Of a stretch of 64,000 nt of DNA, positions 1 to 13,770 are shown piece after piece (the stretch's first letter is position 1; each line of letters starts with the position of its first letter). The stretch comes from Rostratula benghalensis (Eukaryota; Chordata; Aves; Charadriiformes; Rostratulidae). The stretch covers positions 960,230 through 1,024,229 of the forward strand of contig VXAI01000068.1 of assembly GCA_013399305.1 (NCBI GenBank), given 5' to 3'. The position numbers and the translations under genes were made by a program. The notes below the pieces were generated by a model that was given only the letters and a program-made list of their open reading frames with translations, was not told the origin of the DNA and made no database searches.

Positions 1-65
1 TCCCTTCCCTTCCCTTCCCTTCCCTTCCCTTCCCTTCCCTTCCCTTCCCTTCCCTTCCCTTCCCT
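1..65. repeat. (TCCCT)n pentanucleotide microsatellite
   Basis: Thirteen perfect copies of TCCCT run from the first base of the window, so the left end of the array lies outside it. The tract is pure pyrimidine on the plus strand and pure purine (AGGGA) on the minus strand. Unique sequence starts at 'cagcagcagg'. The perfect array implies recent expansion or homogenisation, and its length is likely to vary between individuals. Confidence 0.97.
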
Positions 66-3000
66 CAGCAGCAGGTGACAAGGGACCCTCCAGGTGACTG
101 CACCTGCAGTAATCAAATTTCACCAACCTCCCTTTCCTGGGGAAGAAGATGCAAGGCAATTGCCACGTCCCCATCTTAGGAGACTAGTTTCCTCCTTTAA
201 ACTTAATTTCTGCTCTTCAATTTAGTCTCACAAAATTAGAGCAAAAAATTCCTTTTCAGCAGCCTTTTTCTTCACAGCATATTCTGAAAACACTCAGGAG
301 ATGGATACAGGGAGCGAGTAAAAAAAAAAGGCCTTATTGCAGAAGTCCTGGTTTTTTTCCACAAATTAAAGAGTGTCTTGAGTCTGGTTTTGATGGTGCA
401 TTTGGAAAAGGTGGACAGCCCTTATTCACCTATTCCCCTGTCTTTGCTGCAGTCTTCAGTACAGTTCCCTTTCGTGCCGTTAAGATTCCTGGAGGAACAA
501 TATACATTTTCCCAAATTATTCGTCATCTACATCCTAGATCTCACGTTTATATTGCCAAGTGATTTGCAATTCATTTTCTGACATTTTTGGTTTACTTTG
601 TTTTGGGCTTCTGCTAAACAAAGCCTGCCAACAGCATTCCTCAGAAGGCTAATGAACTTGCTAGAATAGCAATCACTCTCTTAGAAACGTTTTTCGTATT
701 TTTAATTTGTATTGACTCTTTGAGAGATCCGGGTAATTTAGCCAGTTTAGTGGCAGACATGAAGACAAATCCTCCTGCTGACTTTTACATTCAAAACAGC
801 CATTAGAGCACATTTGTTCGGGGCTGGAAGGGGCAACCCAAACAAAACAGACTAAAAGGGGGCCTTTTCCAGTGGAAGCATGGTTAAAAACTTTGGCAGG
901 GGTCTCAAGAGAGACTAAGACAACCACTGCATCATTGGTACAACAGGGAGTTCTTCAGAAAGTTAAACTCATATTGTATCTGTTGTCCGATCTGATACCA
1001 TCACTCTTTCCTGGGTTGTTGGGTTGTTTGTTTTTTTCTTTCTAAATGGATTAAAGTAATATCATTAATTAAGCCAACAGAATTAATTTAAGCTAAACAA
1101 TGTTATCTAGTTAGATATAAATGGTACATAATATTACACTACAAGCTATCATGATGGTGTATTTTCCCAATAACAGTTTAAATATTAATGCGCTAAACTT
1201 GCCTCCCTGATGAATATTTATTCTAAGGCATAAAGCTACCAAGAAGTGTAGCCTGTTACAGAAAATGATAATTAATAAAAGGCAAACCTGATAGCAGGTC
1301 TTTTTAACATTGAAATTTACCAGTAAATCGTACAACAGGCCATTCATTCCTTATGTGAGAACCCAGTGAATGCCTTCCAAAGATTAAGCATGCTATTGAT
1401 TTCAGTACAGCCTGAAAACACAAGATGTTTTTAATAAACAGTTTCTCATATTAGGCAACCCTTTTTTGCAGTTCGTGACCTTAACATCGCTATTGCTTTG
1501 TTCATTTATACACTGAGAGTCATTAAATCACAAATCACGGTGCTCCAGTTATGCAAGCTGTATTCGCTGTCTGCGAATAGACAAACTAGTCATCTGTAGA
1601 GTTTTAGGAAAAAAATGGCATGCCTATTTGTAAATTATTTGAGAACTAAATGGAAGTAATAGGAGATAAAAAAGGTAAAGTAAAATATAAACGGTATCAA
1701 GCTATATGTGTTTGTCAGGCTCTTTGCTTGCTTATTCCAAAGGAATTTAGGATCTGGTTAATGCTATTAAAGAAAGAAAAATGACTGTGACTTCCTCATG
1801 GTATCACCAAATGACTTCCACACATACACTTGTTCAGGGACTGAGCCTGTATTCAGAATACTATAGTAGAGCACAGGAAAATAAAAATCTGTGGCTTCTA
1901 TAAACACTTGAACACCTAATTAATCTCAGAGAAATTTATGAAGAAAGAAAACTTACAAAAGTGTTCATTCTGCAATTCTGCTGACATTTCCCCTGGAATA
2001 AAAATGTATCTCCTCTTTAAGTCCAACTGGGAGAGAAGAGCACTACTGATTTGGAAATTATATTGTTTTTCTCTAGCTCTCATTTGAGTTTCATAAACAC
2101 AGGAGAAACCAGTCTACTCATGGCCTTCCCTGATATGTTTTTACTTCAGTTGACACACTCCTTCAGAATGGTTTTTTGGAGTGATTGCAGACAGTTGGAT
2201 GTAACATGGATATTTACAAGTTTCTGTCCTGTTTGGTACCAAAAGTTTGTTTCAACTTTCTTCATACATGTTTCTATCAAAATAAAGCAGGACAAGGTCT
2301 TTGCAGCATTTTATGTTTCATTATACATCTTATTTTTATATAAAATTACTTCTTTTTTTTTTTTCTACACAAAAGTGTAAAAAAAGTATATACAGATCTA
2401 AAATCCAGGTATATATTTTAGTATAAATATGTTTATAGATATATAGAAATATATAATATGACACAGAACTCAGTAAGTATATATCACTCATCCAGATATT
2501 ACACACATTTTTTCTATGTAAAATCAAATCCTCACTCTGCCTAAATCCCAGCAGCCACTTGTTGAAGTACACTCTCTTTTCAGATGAAATAAATGTGCCA
2601 TGTACTCTTCACAAATAAACAACTACTGCCTGGATACATCACTATCAGAAACTACGGTAAAGTATTTTGGTGTCAAAGAAGGAAGTAAAATTCGGATACA
2701 TGATGCTAATATCAAGGTTAACCTGTCATATCAAATACAGATACATCAAGATTAAGGAGCACCTTTCTTCTTGGCCTGAATAATGAATTAATATCAACAT
2801 CTTTATGTTCTTTATAATACAGATTTCTATAAAACTGCCCTTCAAAATGGGTTCTTAAATCTACGTGTTAGCATAAAATAAAGCTTTTCATGTCATCTAT
2901 TATCTTGTTTTGGGATAAGGAAAATTCACTCATGTATTTAAACCAAGATGATATTCATGGACAACTTCTGCTGTATGAAAATGGGATAAGTGCACTGAAA

Positions 3001-6000
3001 CGTTCTCAGGCAAGAAGCCAACAATCTCCATGTGTTATACAGAAGTGGCAGGGTGATTTTTTTAAGGCACACCTGCTTTAGATGAAAGAAATTGAATTCC
3101 AACTCCATAACTGTCAAGCGCCACCGCAAATAATAGAGCCTAAGCCGAATCATTTCAGCAATATAGCTATTTTCCTGTTGAAGCGATGGAGCAGAAATCA
3201 GCCTTAGCTAGATGATATCACTTTATGTGCATGCTTTGGAAACACTTCCATTCATCATTTCACTGCTTAATCCCTTTCAAAAACATGTTCTTCATTCCCT
3301 GGTTAATAAAAACTTTGGTTACCTAAGTCAAAATTGTGAAAAAAAAATGTGGATTGTGATTTTGCTGTAATTACATAAAAAATCCAAAGAAAACGCAGTG
3401 AGTATAATAAATCATTTGAACACTTGCACATAATATTTCTTACATGACACCACATACATGAGGCTGTTTCTTCTATACTCCCTTAAGCAGCTGAATCCTC
3501 ATTTCTTTTTTGCAGCTCCCAATAGGATGAAGATAACATAACAGCAGGACAATGAAGACGATCATTTGGGTCTTGATAATCTGGCACTGAGCACGTTTTG
3601 CATTTGGGAAAATATAGTGTGAAGAAATTGCTAGTTCTCTCCCTTTTACCTTCATATAATCACACAGAAGAATTAAAAAAAAAAAAAAACAGCAAAACCC
3701 AACAACTACAACAACAAACCCTTCTCATATGTCAAGAAACCTACATTTATTTTCAAACTTGTCTATGGCAAGTCATGATCAAGGGCTATAGTGACACCAC
3801 CACAATGACTGCTCCTGACAACAAGATTTTAAAATGGTACAGACCATCTTCTAGAGATATTTAGTGCTATGTTATTCTGCTCCCATTAAAATTTAAAGGC
3901 ATAGATAAATTTCCTCGTTTCTTCCCGCTTTTTTTAAAGACATATGTTTACCCCCGACTCTAGAAAAAAGTAAAGAAATAAGATCCTGCTTCTACTGTGA
4001 CATTTCAGTGACTTGTGATGGAAAGACCTCAATAATGTTTAACTAACACTCGTTCCAGCCTGTAGTGTCTTTCCACTGAGTATCTGTTAAGGCCAAATGC
4101 ATTGTTTGTTTAATGTGAGCATTTATTTGGGGAGGTATCAGTGCAATACTTGGTGAAATTCTGGCTTTTAATTCCATCTATACTTGAGTTCTCCTTTGTC
4201 CTCTGTTAGGTGGCAAGTCAACAGTTGAGTGGCTGAGGACACACAAGGCCCCATGTAGTCATATAGTGTTAATCCCTGGAAGCATTTTAGAAAACTAGCT
4301 TTCTAATTGTGCAAATGGGGCTTAGTAACATGCTGGAAAATCTAGGATCTCTCAGAAATTTGTGTCTTACTCTGAAAATTCAGATTTACAGAAATCTAAT
4401 ATTGGTTCACCCACCAGTTGCCAAAAGAGGAGCCATGTATGTCATCGCAGGCAACAGTATTGATGTGGGGTGGGGTGGGATGGAGCAGTGGGAAGAAACC
4501 TTTGGAGAGGAGGAAGGACTGAGATGAAGGGAATAAGGAAACCAATTATAAAATCACTGAAAAAAAAAAAAAGAGTTTTGAACTTTCACCTTGTACAACT
4601 CCCAGGTCTTAGGTCCAGTAAGGCACATCCCAAACCACACTCTGGACATTCATGCTCGCCTTTCATTTGTCACTCTGTCTCACTGGAAGATTCAGAGCAA
4701 CTATAGACCAAAATCTCTGTGCCTTGACAGAGAAATGCAGAAGTTTTGACATTCCCTCACTCCTCCAGAGGTAACTTAGGGGAACAGCGGTACAAGTAAG
4801 GATTTTTTGATTGATCTTCTGGGATGCAACAGTAACTCTATGTAAGATATGATCTGACCTTTACTGTCAATTAATAAGAATAAAAAATTCTGACTGTGAG
4901 ACCTTTGAATACTGCAAATTAAATGTTTAAAAAAAAAACTTGGGAAAATTGTCAGTACTATTAATTCACAGAAACAATCCTTCCCCCTTTTGCCTGGGTC
5001 CTAACAGTAGCATTTTTTCCCCATATCTAACAAACATAGCAAATTGCTTTTAAATGTATCCCATCTGTTTTCCAATAAATTACTCTCTATTCTATATTTC
5101 TGAAGTTTTGCCTTTTATTTTATGTTATAAACTGTTCAGATGTAAATAGTATCCCAAATGCAAAAGCTTAAAAAAGTAAATTACACTTGCCACTCCTTGC
5201 AAGTTTCCTGTTAAACAAACATTTAGGCGAAGGACCAGGCATCAAAAATACTTGCTCTATTTTACTTACACATTGATCTAGATCATAGTTAGTAATGTTA
5301 ATATGAAATTAAGTTTTTAGCCTTCACTTTAACAGTTCCAGGAAGGCATTAATACTAAAACAGAATATTGGCACCAGATGAGTACCTACAAGATTAAATT
5401 TAAGGTGGCAATTACGCCTTTCTTGAAGCACAGCCCCAATCAATAAAAAAGATTTCTATTACCTTGCCTTCATAAGGTCTACACGAGACAGTGCTAATGA
5501 ACAAAACCCTTTGCCAAGATTGGATTTGAAAACCTAAAACAGCTTTCAACGCCTTGCAGCTTCTCACGGTATTTCTAGAAGTGCCTATTTGAAACACTGT
5601 ACATCCCCATCTATTTTTAGACAATCAGGTAATTATTTTGCATCATTGAAGATGTGCGGTTATAAACCAGAAACAATTGCTGACAAATAGCAATGCTCAG
5701 GTTCCAGTATCTGATATCAAACTATCAGTGACCTACAGTTACTGTAGTTTCATAGATACTGTCAGCGTGACACTGCTTTTCTTGAGGATGAATTCAATAC
5801 TGTTCCTTTTCTCCCAGCTCCTTCAGCACTTAACTGATTTTCTTCCCATGATTGTTCAATATACTGTACTGAAAAGCCACAAGATAAGGGGATGACTATA
5901 CACTCAGCTCCTATTTTAAACAAGATATAGAATAATGTAAGAGAAAAGTTATTCTCTAGAATTTCATAGGTGTTCTATGCCTTGTTGAAAAATACCCAAT

Positions 6001-9000
6001 TGGGACTTTTTCTTGCAAATACAAGGACTTATTCTTCTAAATTTTCTCTTACAAGCCACTTCTTCTACTTGCTCTTTGTCCAAAAATACTGCAAGGAGCT
6101 TAAGACAGGACTCAGTCCTACTAATCGGACTCTACCACTGCATAATTACTTGAAGTTGTAAGTTATTTAGTTCTAATTGTCATTATGACTTTCAAAACTC
6201 TTTGTTTGCTGAAGGCTTATCTTAAAATCCTATTAAAACCCCAAATAAATTGGGTGCAATATAACATGATCTCTTGTTACAGGAATAGCAAACAGAGCCA
6301 ATAGGTAGAACGGGGAGTGTTTGGGATTTTTGCTTCATGGAAGCATTTTCAAGGGGACAATCATTGCCAAATTTAACTCATCCATGATTTATAATACTAA
6401 TTCATGTGGACACTTACACATAAAGATCCTGGCTGTATCTTTGTTGATTTTTTGTTGGCTTTGTCTTTTTTTTCAAGAGAAAAGTTGCCACTAATGCTTT
6501 TTCTGCCTAGAAAGCAGGAAACTGTAATAAATAGGAAGGAGTTAATCTTTGTGCCCTCTCTCTACCATTATTCACCTTTGCTAAAATTGTGGGTCAGGTT
6601 GTATGCTTCGTTGCACATATGGTTGCACATACATATATATGTATCTCCACAGTACATTAGCTGAAAACCTAGAAATTACTATGAAGCAAAGCAAATGCTT
6701 TTAAGAGAAAAATATCCATGCAGTATTCCAGCTGTCAGAATACCATTTTCATTTTAAAAGGGCTTTTTTTTCTCTCATGTTAGGACATACTATGTAAGTT
6801 GGAAGAAGTGCATGTACTCCCTGCAGAATAGGAAGGTAGATATTGTGTCTTAATTCCTTTTAGAATGACCAGTCTTGCTCCAGAAAGGTACTGCTTTTGG
6901 GGATTGCAGATGTTATTCCTTGGTTTGTCTATAACCAAGTAGAGCAGGAGCCACTAAGGATGTCCTGGGGATACCATCCATGGGCCACAGAAGCGTGATC
7001 TGGTCTCTATGTGTTTTTAACACTCAGCCTTGCTGCCAGAAAACCTTCTTCTGCATGGGTCACTGAAAAAAGCACCAAATGTTAGATGGCAATAAGCATG
7101 TTTTGGAGCTTGATTCAAACAGATGACATATTGAGAGGGTCTGCCAATTTATATATCACATCCCAAGTGAAAAAGACTTTGCAATATTCCATATACATAA
7201 AAAACCACACATAGAACTATGCATATAATAATTTTCATTTTATTTAACTACAGAAGTTGTAAAGAGCAACTACAAAAGTTCTAAGTGCAACATAGTCTGT
7301 GGGCTTAGTATTACAACTTTATGCTCAATTAAATTTTTAACATTAATATCAGTTGGAGAAGGAGCAGGACATAGCAGAATACACATGGTCCACATACTAA
7401 TAGGTACATCTGAGACTACCATTTAGACTTTGACAAACTCATTCATACTAGGAGCTCTGAGTAGGAGCCACCACATCCAAAATTAATGTACATTATTCAG
7501 AAAAAGATTCTGATGTGCTTGGGAAGGGGAGCTCTGGCTTGAGCCCTGGGCACCTGAGAAGCAGGTTTGGAAAGGAAGATGGTGTCTGCCTTACAGGACA
7601 CAGATAGACATTATCTACCCATATTGCTTCTATTTGTAAGAGCTGAAACACAAATGGACCAGAGGTGCCTTTATTTTCTGCCTCTGCAGAGTAACAGGCA
7701 ACTCAGTCCCAAATTAGATGTCTTAGTTGAGCTCTTCAGAGCTGAAAAGAATTAGGTTCTTCTCTCTGTCTTCCATGCCAGAGATGGTTCTGTTATTACC
7801 TTCCCATTTGATAGATTACTCAACACCTCCCCAAACTCTGCAGTTAACCTGGCTTGGAGAAGCCCTTCTGTTAAGACTGATCAAAAAATGAAAAGTGCTT
7901 CCAAGGGGAAAAAAAAAACCAACCTAGACAAAATCTCAGTCTGAACCAGAAAGAATTTTTATCCTAAGGATCATAATTATGTCAAAAATTTTTGTACAAA
8001 CTTTACTTTCAAAATTTTACTCTTCTCTCATCATAGTGTTCCTGATGGGATTAGCCAATTTCCCAGCTGATTTCTTTGACACCTGATTAAAACTTTATTT
8101 TTAGAAATTATTTCAGTCTAGACATGTAACTTGCTGGTATTTGTACTGTAACAGGAAGATGGGAATAACTTGTGATAAGTTTACTGAGAGAATACAGAGG
8201 CTTTTAATCAGTTTGCTGTAGAGCCACTGTAGGAAAGCAACATACTCCTGGTCTGCTCCTAAGGGCCCCCCGCTTTTTCCTTTCTTTTTTTCCCCAAAGC
8301 AGCTTTTGGCATGCATTACCCTTGACTGATTTATTAGACTGTTAGAGCTGTCAGAGTCCATGTCAGGTATAAGACAGATTTGTCATAAGGGTGTAGCAAA
8401 ACTAGATTACCCTATTCAACAGCTGCACGCCTTCCCTGTATTCCATGCCAAGCTTCTGAGAGTCAACAAAGAGTTTGTTACTAGCGTGGATGTTTTCTAG
8501 AAAGAAAGTCCAAGCCTTTGTGATCCTCAGGCCTATCTACCTCACATTTTAACTAAGTATTTTTAATTAAATAAAAATTTCAATGGGTGTAATACGCTTT
8601 TAGGCATAAAACAGCCTGTCTGTTCAATACCACAAGCCACTACCAAAGTATTATGTTCATTTGCCCTTTTATACAGAGATCATTTAAAAATCTTTCTCTT
8701 GCTATTAAAACCCTTTTAAAAGCTTATGCCCTTATATACCAAGCAACCATTTTCCCCTCGACAGCTACGACCTGCCATCACTTTACAAGACCAAATTACT
8801 GAAGAAGACTGTGGGCTCATGAGGGAAAGTGACATGAAGAAACGGCAGAGAGTTCCTACAGGAGACAGAAATGACCAAAGCACTATTCACATGAAATGAA
8901 ATTCAAACCTGCCTTTATTTTTTATTTCTTCATAAGTAAGGAGAACTATATTTGCAACTTCTGCTTGGAAACATTTGAGAATAAAGATACAAGTCAAGAC

Positions 9001-9674
9001 ATAAGCAATGAGCTAAACAGTGTTGTTTTACAGACTGTGGCTAGGAAGGTCAAGACAGGAACCATCAGTTATTGAAATTATGCAAGGTTTGGGCTATTGT
9101 AAAATAAAACAAAAAAACCTCCAAAAATCCAATGTAATAAATAGGGTGGTATCTGAACAAGGCAAAAGCACAGAATTTAGCACTGACATAAGGATATATA
9201 GATATTACAAAGTAAGCCCAGCACATTGATTACCCTTTCCTGACAAAAACAGAATAGGAGGAGAGGAATTAATCCAAAGTAAACAAAAGAAAGCCAATCT
9301 CTGTCTCAAGGTAGAAAAATCTGGGAAAGACTTTTGAGTCTTTGGGGAAAAAAAAACAACAAAAAACCCCAGAATGAACGGAAAAAACCCAGAAAAGAAC
9401 CTGAGTAAGGTTACAGCAGCAGTAGAAAGGAGCTGGGGGAATGGGGTGGATAAGATCTAAATTAGTCACCACTACACTAGGGGCTACCTGGAGTAAAAAA
9501 GAAAGATAAAGTATGTTTACGTAAAGAAATAGGAAATTATTATTGACCTATCAAGTGGATTGCAGTCTAAACAGGAAAATGTGAAGAAAAATTTATTTAA
9601 AAGGCTAAAATATTGATCATGAAGGGTCTGCATATATGCTGTCTTAAACAGAGGGAATCTATCAGTGAAAATGA
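66..9674. other. AT-rich unique sequence, no gene recognised
   Basis: I see no recognisable gene and no clear interspersed repeat over these 9.6 kb. The only structured pieces are A/T homopolymers (for example about 15 A at 3675-3689), short AT-rich alternating stretches around 2390-2460 and 6620-6650, and scattered AATAAA words (for example near 2876) without any supporting transcript structure. Open frames are all under about 110 codons, overlap on both strands and show no family resemblance. Intron or intergenic DNA is the simplest reading. Very old repeats could be present below what can be seen by eye. Confidence 0.6.
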
Positions 9675-9713
9675 TTATAAAATCTGTATAAAATATTTAT
9701 AAAATCTGTATAA
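9675..9713. repeat. 17-nt direct repeat, two copies, period 22
   Basis: The 17-mer ttataaaatctgtataa occurs at 9675-9691 and again, identically, at 9697-9713, separated by five bases. It is a small local duplication in AT-rich DNA. Confidence 0.9.
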
Positions 9714-12700
9714 TCATAGTACCTATTGTGGTTTTAAATAATTGAGAGAACCAATTGATATAATTGATCTGTAGATGCTAAAAACATGGTTTTGCAGGAA
9801 ATGCATGACTCTCTGGCTCACGCCTTAACTTTTGGAATCGGTACAGGCAGCAGAGAACTGAACTTGTATAAACCAAGGTTTCAACACCAAAATGGACTAG
9901 TCCTGTAAAGGATCAAAGGGCTGTTACATTGTTCTTCCACCTCAAACACTCCTGAAACTTTTCACAAAGTAGAAGGTACTGGAATAAGGAAAATAGATTT
10001 TCTACTGAGCTGTGACAGGACAGTCATGACAATGGAGAGTGAGAGGATTTGAACAGGGACTTGAACCCAAGCTTTCAAAGTCTTAGTCCTGAGTTGGGTA
10101 TTATACAAATACACAATTTGTCTACAATCTATATGCAAGAACTGGACAAATGAAAAACACCTGTCAAATGAAGAAATCATTTGTAACAAGGCAAGGGACA
10201 GATCTGACAAGATGCTTCTGCCAGATTCAACCAAACCTCTACTGCCAATGGCAGGAAGCCAACTGAGATACTCCAAGGAGGAGGGAGATGGGGAGACCTC
10301 CACAGCCTGAGTGGGTTGGATGAAGAGAAGTAATTTCCAGTAAGGTCAACAGGAGAGTAGAAGCATCTCACACAGCTTTCAGGAGGCTATGGTTTTCCTA
10401 GCAGCTGGGTCTACAAAGCCAGACCAAGCCTGTTCCAAAACAACTTTAGGGCCAAGACATGGATACAAATATCTGAAGTCCCCGACCGATGCTTTTACAA
10501 GAACACAGTCTTCCCGTTCTAAAGATACTGATTTCAGTTTTGTCTTGCTATATTCAAAAAAACCCCAAAAGACTATTATATCAAATACATGATATTGAAC
10601 ACTACCCAAAAACCATAACTTTCAAAGCCTACACAACTGAGTTAGTGTCAGAGTGCACCACAGGGGCTAGCTAAAACTCAGACAAACCAAACTTCATGGC
10701 AAGGGTTTCTAAAGCCACAGTGCCACCCTCTAGTCCACAGTTCAGCTGAAAGAAACTTTAGCAAGCAAAGTTCAAGCTATTTTAAATCCATTTTCATTAC
10801 CTTAGTTATGGTATAAACCTAAATGCACTTGCCTGCTTATACTAGTTAGTGAGAGAGCAAACTGGAAGCTAATAAATATTCCATAGATGTGTGAGAAGTT
10901 GTACCTGCCCTTGACAAGTTTCATCCCAGCAGTCCAGCACTCTCTACAAATCATTCCTGATGTTTGTGTGGTGGTTTGTGTCCATGAAAAGAAATCTTAA
11001 CCTGCAATTTTAATGCTGTACTGGCAACTACAGAACTGCAATCTGCTACTGTGGGAGAGCACTAGCAAGGGTTTTGCCCAGAGGCTGGAGGTTAAATCCT
11101 GCCTTTGGGTGCAAGGGCACAGCAAGATGCACCTGTACACTTGAGGGCCAAATTCAGATGAAGGAGAAAAGGCCACGTGAGATGCAGAGTTCCACTTTGG
11201 ATCATTTCATGCTTGGATTTGTAGTCAGAAGCTTTAAATTTTCCTAGTTAAGCGAGGGCACCTGCAATACCCTCAATTTTATGCAGGTTAGGTGTTCACA
11301 GATTCATGGTACGTTGTTGGAGTAGCTCCTATCTGAGCAAAGTTTTGTACAAAACTGCTAACAGAAAGGTGGGAGGGGGAAAACTTAAAAGAACACTCAA
11401 AACATAATAAGCAGGAGTTCAGGAAGTTTTCTGGCTAATTTTCAGCTGAAGATTTCTCAAGATCAAACAGTCTCACAGCCCTTATAGACACAAAGGGAGA
11501 TGCTTGAAGGAAAGCAGGATCCCCCCTGACTCCACAGCTGCCTGGAGACACATATGCTTCGCCTGCCCTATTGAAGCCAGGCCAAAAGCACTTCCAACTC
11601 CTTGCTTTCCCACCGCTCCCTGTAGCCCCACAACATGCTTTTCTACACCACCTTGTCCGTGCCAGAGTTTCAGCTACAGATGTTCTTGCTGTGATATACT
11701 CTAGCCGAGGTGTAGCATGTCAAGCAAACACTCAGTGTGCATGAGTTGACCTACCTAAAAAAAACATCTGCATTTCCTCCTTGGGCTCCCCAGAGAGCAC
11801 ACAGGGAAAGGGAACTATTCGGTATTCCAACTCCAGAGCTCAAGTGAACTAACAAGCAAGTGAACCCTCAAAAAGAGAGAATTTCTTTGATTTCCAAGGT
11901 TGTAGGTTGTTGGGTTTTTTTTATATATAAAGCCATAGAGGACACAAGAGCTCTGTAATAGCAAAATAAAAAAATCTGAAATTATTTGCAAATTATAAAG
12001 ATGCTTAGTAGCCATTTGGATTTGAGGCCAGGACTTGGTGTATTTTTATTGAACAGCATAGTGTCATTATTGAATATGCCATACAAACTAAGCAGAGATT
12101 ACATTAACAAAACTACAGCAAGAATTATCGAAGACAAAAAGCTAAGCCATTATTAAATAATACACTTCCATTAAAAATTATAAAATGATTGTTTACTTCT
12201 CTTTGATAGAAGTAACTATTGGAGAACACAAATCCAACTGGACATTTATTGGGAACAATGTACTTATTTTTTAATTAGTAGCTTATAAGTAAAATAATGA
12301 ATAACTCAGAGACAGATCAAGCTTGACCTTTAGATTTTCAAAAAATTAGTTTAATATTACTGTATGTTTTATCATTATTTGTAAAATCACCACCAATAAA
12401 ATGGAAATATTTACATTTTATCTTTCTAATCATATAAACAAATTTTAGTGAAGAAAATATGTGAGCTCAGAGCACCAAAACTTGGGACGGACTTGGATCA
12501 AAATATAGAGGGGAAAAAAAATTTGATTATATAATCCATCCTCAAAATGAGAGACAATAAATAAATTTTCCTGTCAATTTGAGATTTCAAAATGTAAAAC
12601 CGTACATGACATACAGGTCAAAGGAATAATTTCCTATTTTTGTAATATTTTTATTATCACTAAATGCACATTGATTCACATCACTTCCCTTTTATATACT

Positions 12701-12864
12701 GTTCATATCAGCAGAGAATAGATAAAAATCTGCTTTTGAGCTGAAGAAAGGATTGACAATTAAAAAGAGAGTTTACCTACCCTTCATAACCAAGTGAGGC
12801 ATACTGCCAAAAAGTCCCTCGCCTTGTACCAACCTTTCTTGGTCATTTTAAGACCTACCATACC
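9714..12864. other. Unique sequence, no gene recognised
   Basis: This stretch has mixed composition. The interval 10200-11750 is somewhat richer in G+C than its surroundings, and 11880-12780 is very AT-rich. Overlapping open frames on both strands around 9962-10674 reach 113 codons but have no recognisable domain and no splice-site pattern that would link them. The only hint of an element is the weak MIR-like patch at 10040-10130, listed separately. Confidence 0.55.
10040..10130 (-). mobile_element. Possible MIR-like SINE relic
   Basis: The plus strand reads 'gaggatttgaacagggacttgaacccaagc...caaagtcttagtcctgag', which resembles the reverse complement of the MIR 5' half (motif of the type 'ggatttgaacccaggtct...gactccaaagtc'). 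The match is short, interrupted by insertions and not supported by the downstream 'gaaactgaggc' block. It could also be chance similarity. Orientation would be minus. Confidence 0.3.
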
Positions 12865-13770
12865 TTCCCTTCTTTAGACTCTGTTTTCTCCCACTCTTTA
12901 CTCCCCTCTCTTGTGTTTCCACACTGCTGATGGTTCTCACTGCTCTACTCTGCACTTCTCTAATGGTCAAGACCTTTCCTAGAGACAAGTTCTCCTGTCT
13001 AAAGGACAAAGCTGAGGCCTTTGGGTGTCAGACAGCACTAGTACTGGTGTAGTACTTTATTATATCCCTTAATGCTTTTTGACTTCTTCTCTGTAGCAAG
13101 ATGCTATTGACTCATATTTTCTCTGTGATCCACTGTAATCCTCTATATGCTTTTTTACAACAATGCCATCTGCCCATCTGGTACGCAGGCTGCTAATTAT
13201 TCCTGCTGAGTGTGATATGTTGTACTTTCCATGGTGGAACAGCATCCTGTTTTTTCAGACAACTGCTCCAATTTATTAAACTCATTTTGAATCCCAGCCC
13301 CAAGATTGCGCGCAGTCTGCTGTAGCTGGGCATTACCTGCAAGTTTTGTAGAAAGGTTCTCTGTTCTACCACCCCATTCACTAGTAAAAACAGGCTGTCA
13401 CCAACCGTGGGGCAGATCAGTGGTGCCTCACTAGCAAAAATGCATCCACCCAGATACTGTGAACCATCAGTAACTCCACAAATTTGCTCCCTCCTCTCCC
13501 CACATCAAATGCACCTGGACCAAGTTTCCCCAGCTGACGTACAAAAAAGTTCCAACACAGTTGCAAAAGAAAAGTAAGTTAAGATATGTTGCTCTTATCA
13601 CAGAAAAGGACTAGTTTGACATTATTTTTTCATAACAAATTCATGTTGACTATTATTGATGTCCTTGTTAGTAACCAGGCTACGAATAGATAGAAACTAA
13701 ATCCTCTATCATCCATCTTCTCCTTGTTTTCCCCTTTCTTTCTTCCAGCAGATCCCATTGAAAATCAAAG
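12865..13770 (-). mobile_element. Ancient CR1/L3-type LINE fragment
   Basis: Read on the plus strand, a long colinear series of words matches the reverse complement of the 3' half of old amniote CR1/L3 LINEs, the type abundant in turtles and crocodilians and known as L3 in mammals. In order they are 'ttctttagactctg', 'ctgctctactctgcacttct', 'caaagctgaggcct', 'ttgactcatattttctctgt' plus 'gatccactgtaatcc', 'gctccaatttattaaactca' plus 'ttttgaatcc', 'gcattacctgcaagttttgt', 'actgtgaaccatcagtaact', and 'ctagtttgacattatttttt' followed by 'aacaaattcatgttgacta'. The order and spacing fit one insertion. Divergence is high, with many substitutions and internal deletions, so the element is long dead. The minus-strand open frame at 13193-13381 lies inside it and is not a gene. 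The boundaries are approximate. This family assignment rests on remembered consensus and not on a search. Confidence 0.75.

Noticed and set aside
2876..2882. AATAAA polyadenylation-like signal
   Set aside because: Common by chance in AT-rich DNA. No upstream exon or downstream GT-rich element supports a transcript end.
10389..10674. Overlapping open frames on both strands around 10.4-10.7 kb
   Set aside because: Both strands are open at once, with no family resemblance and no splice context. Likely chance.
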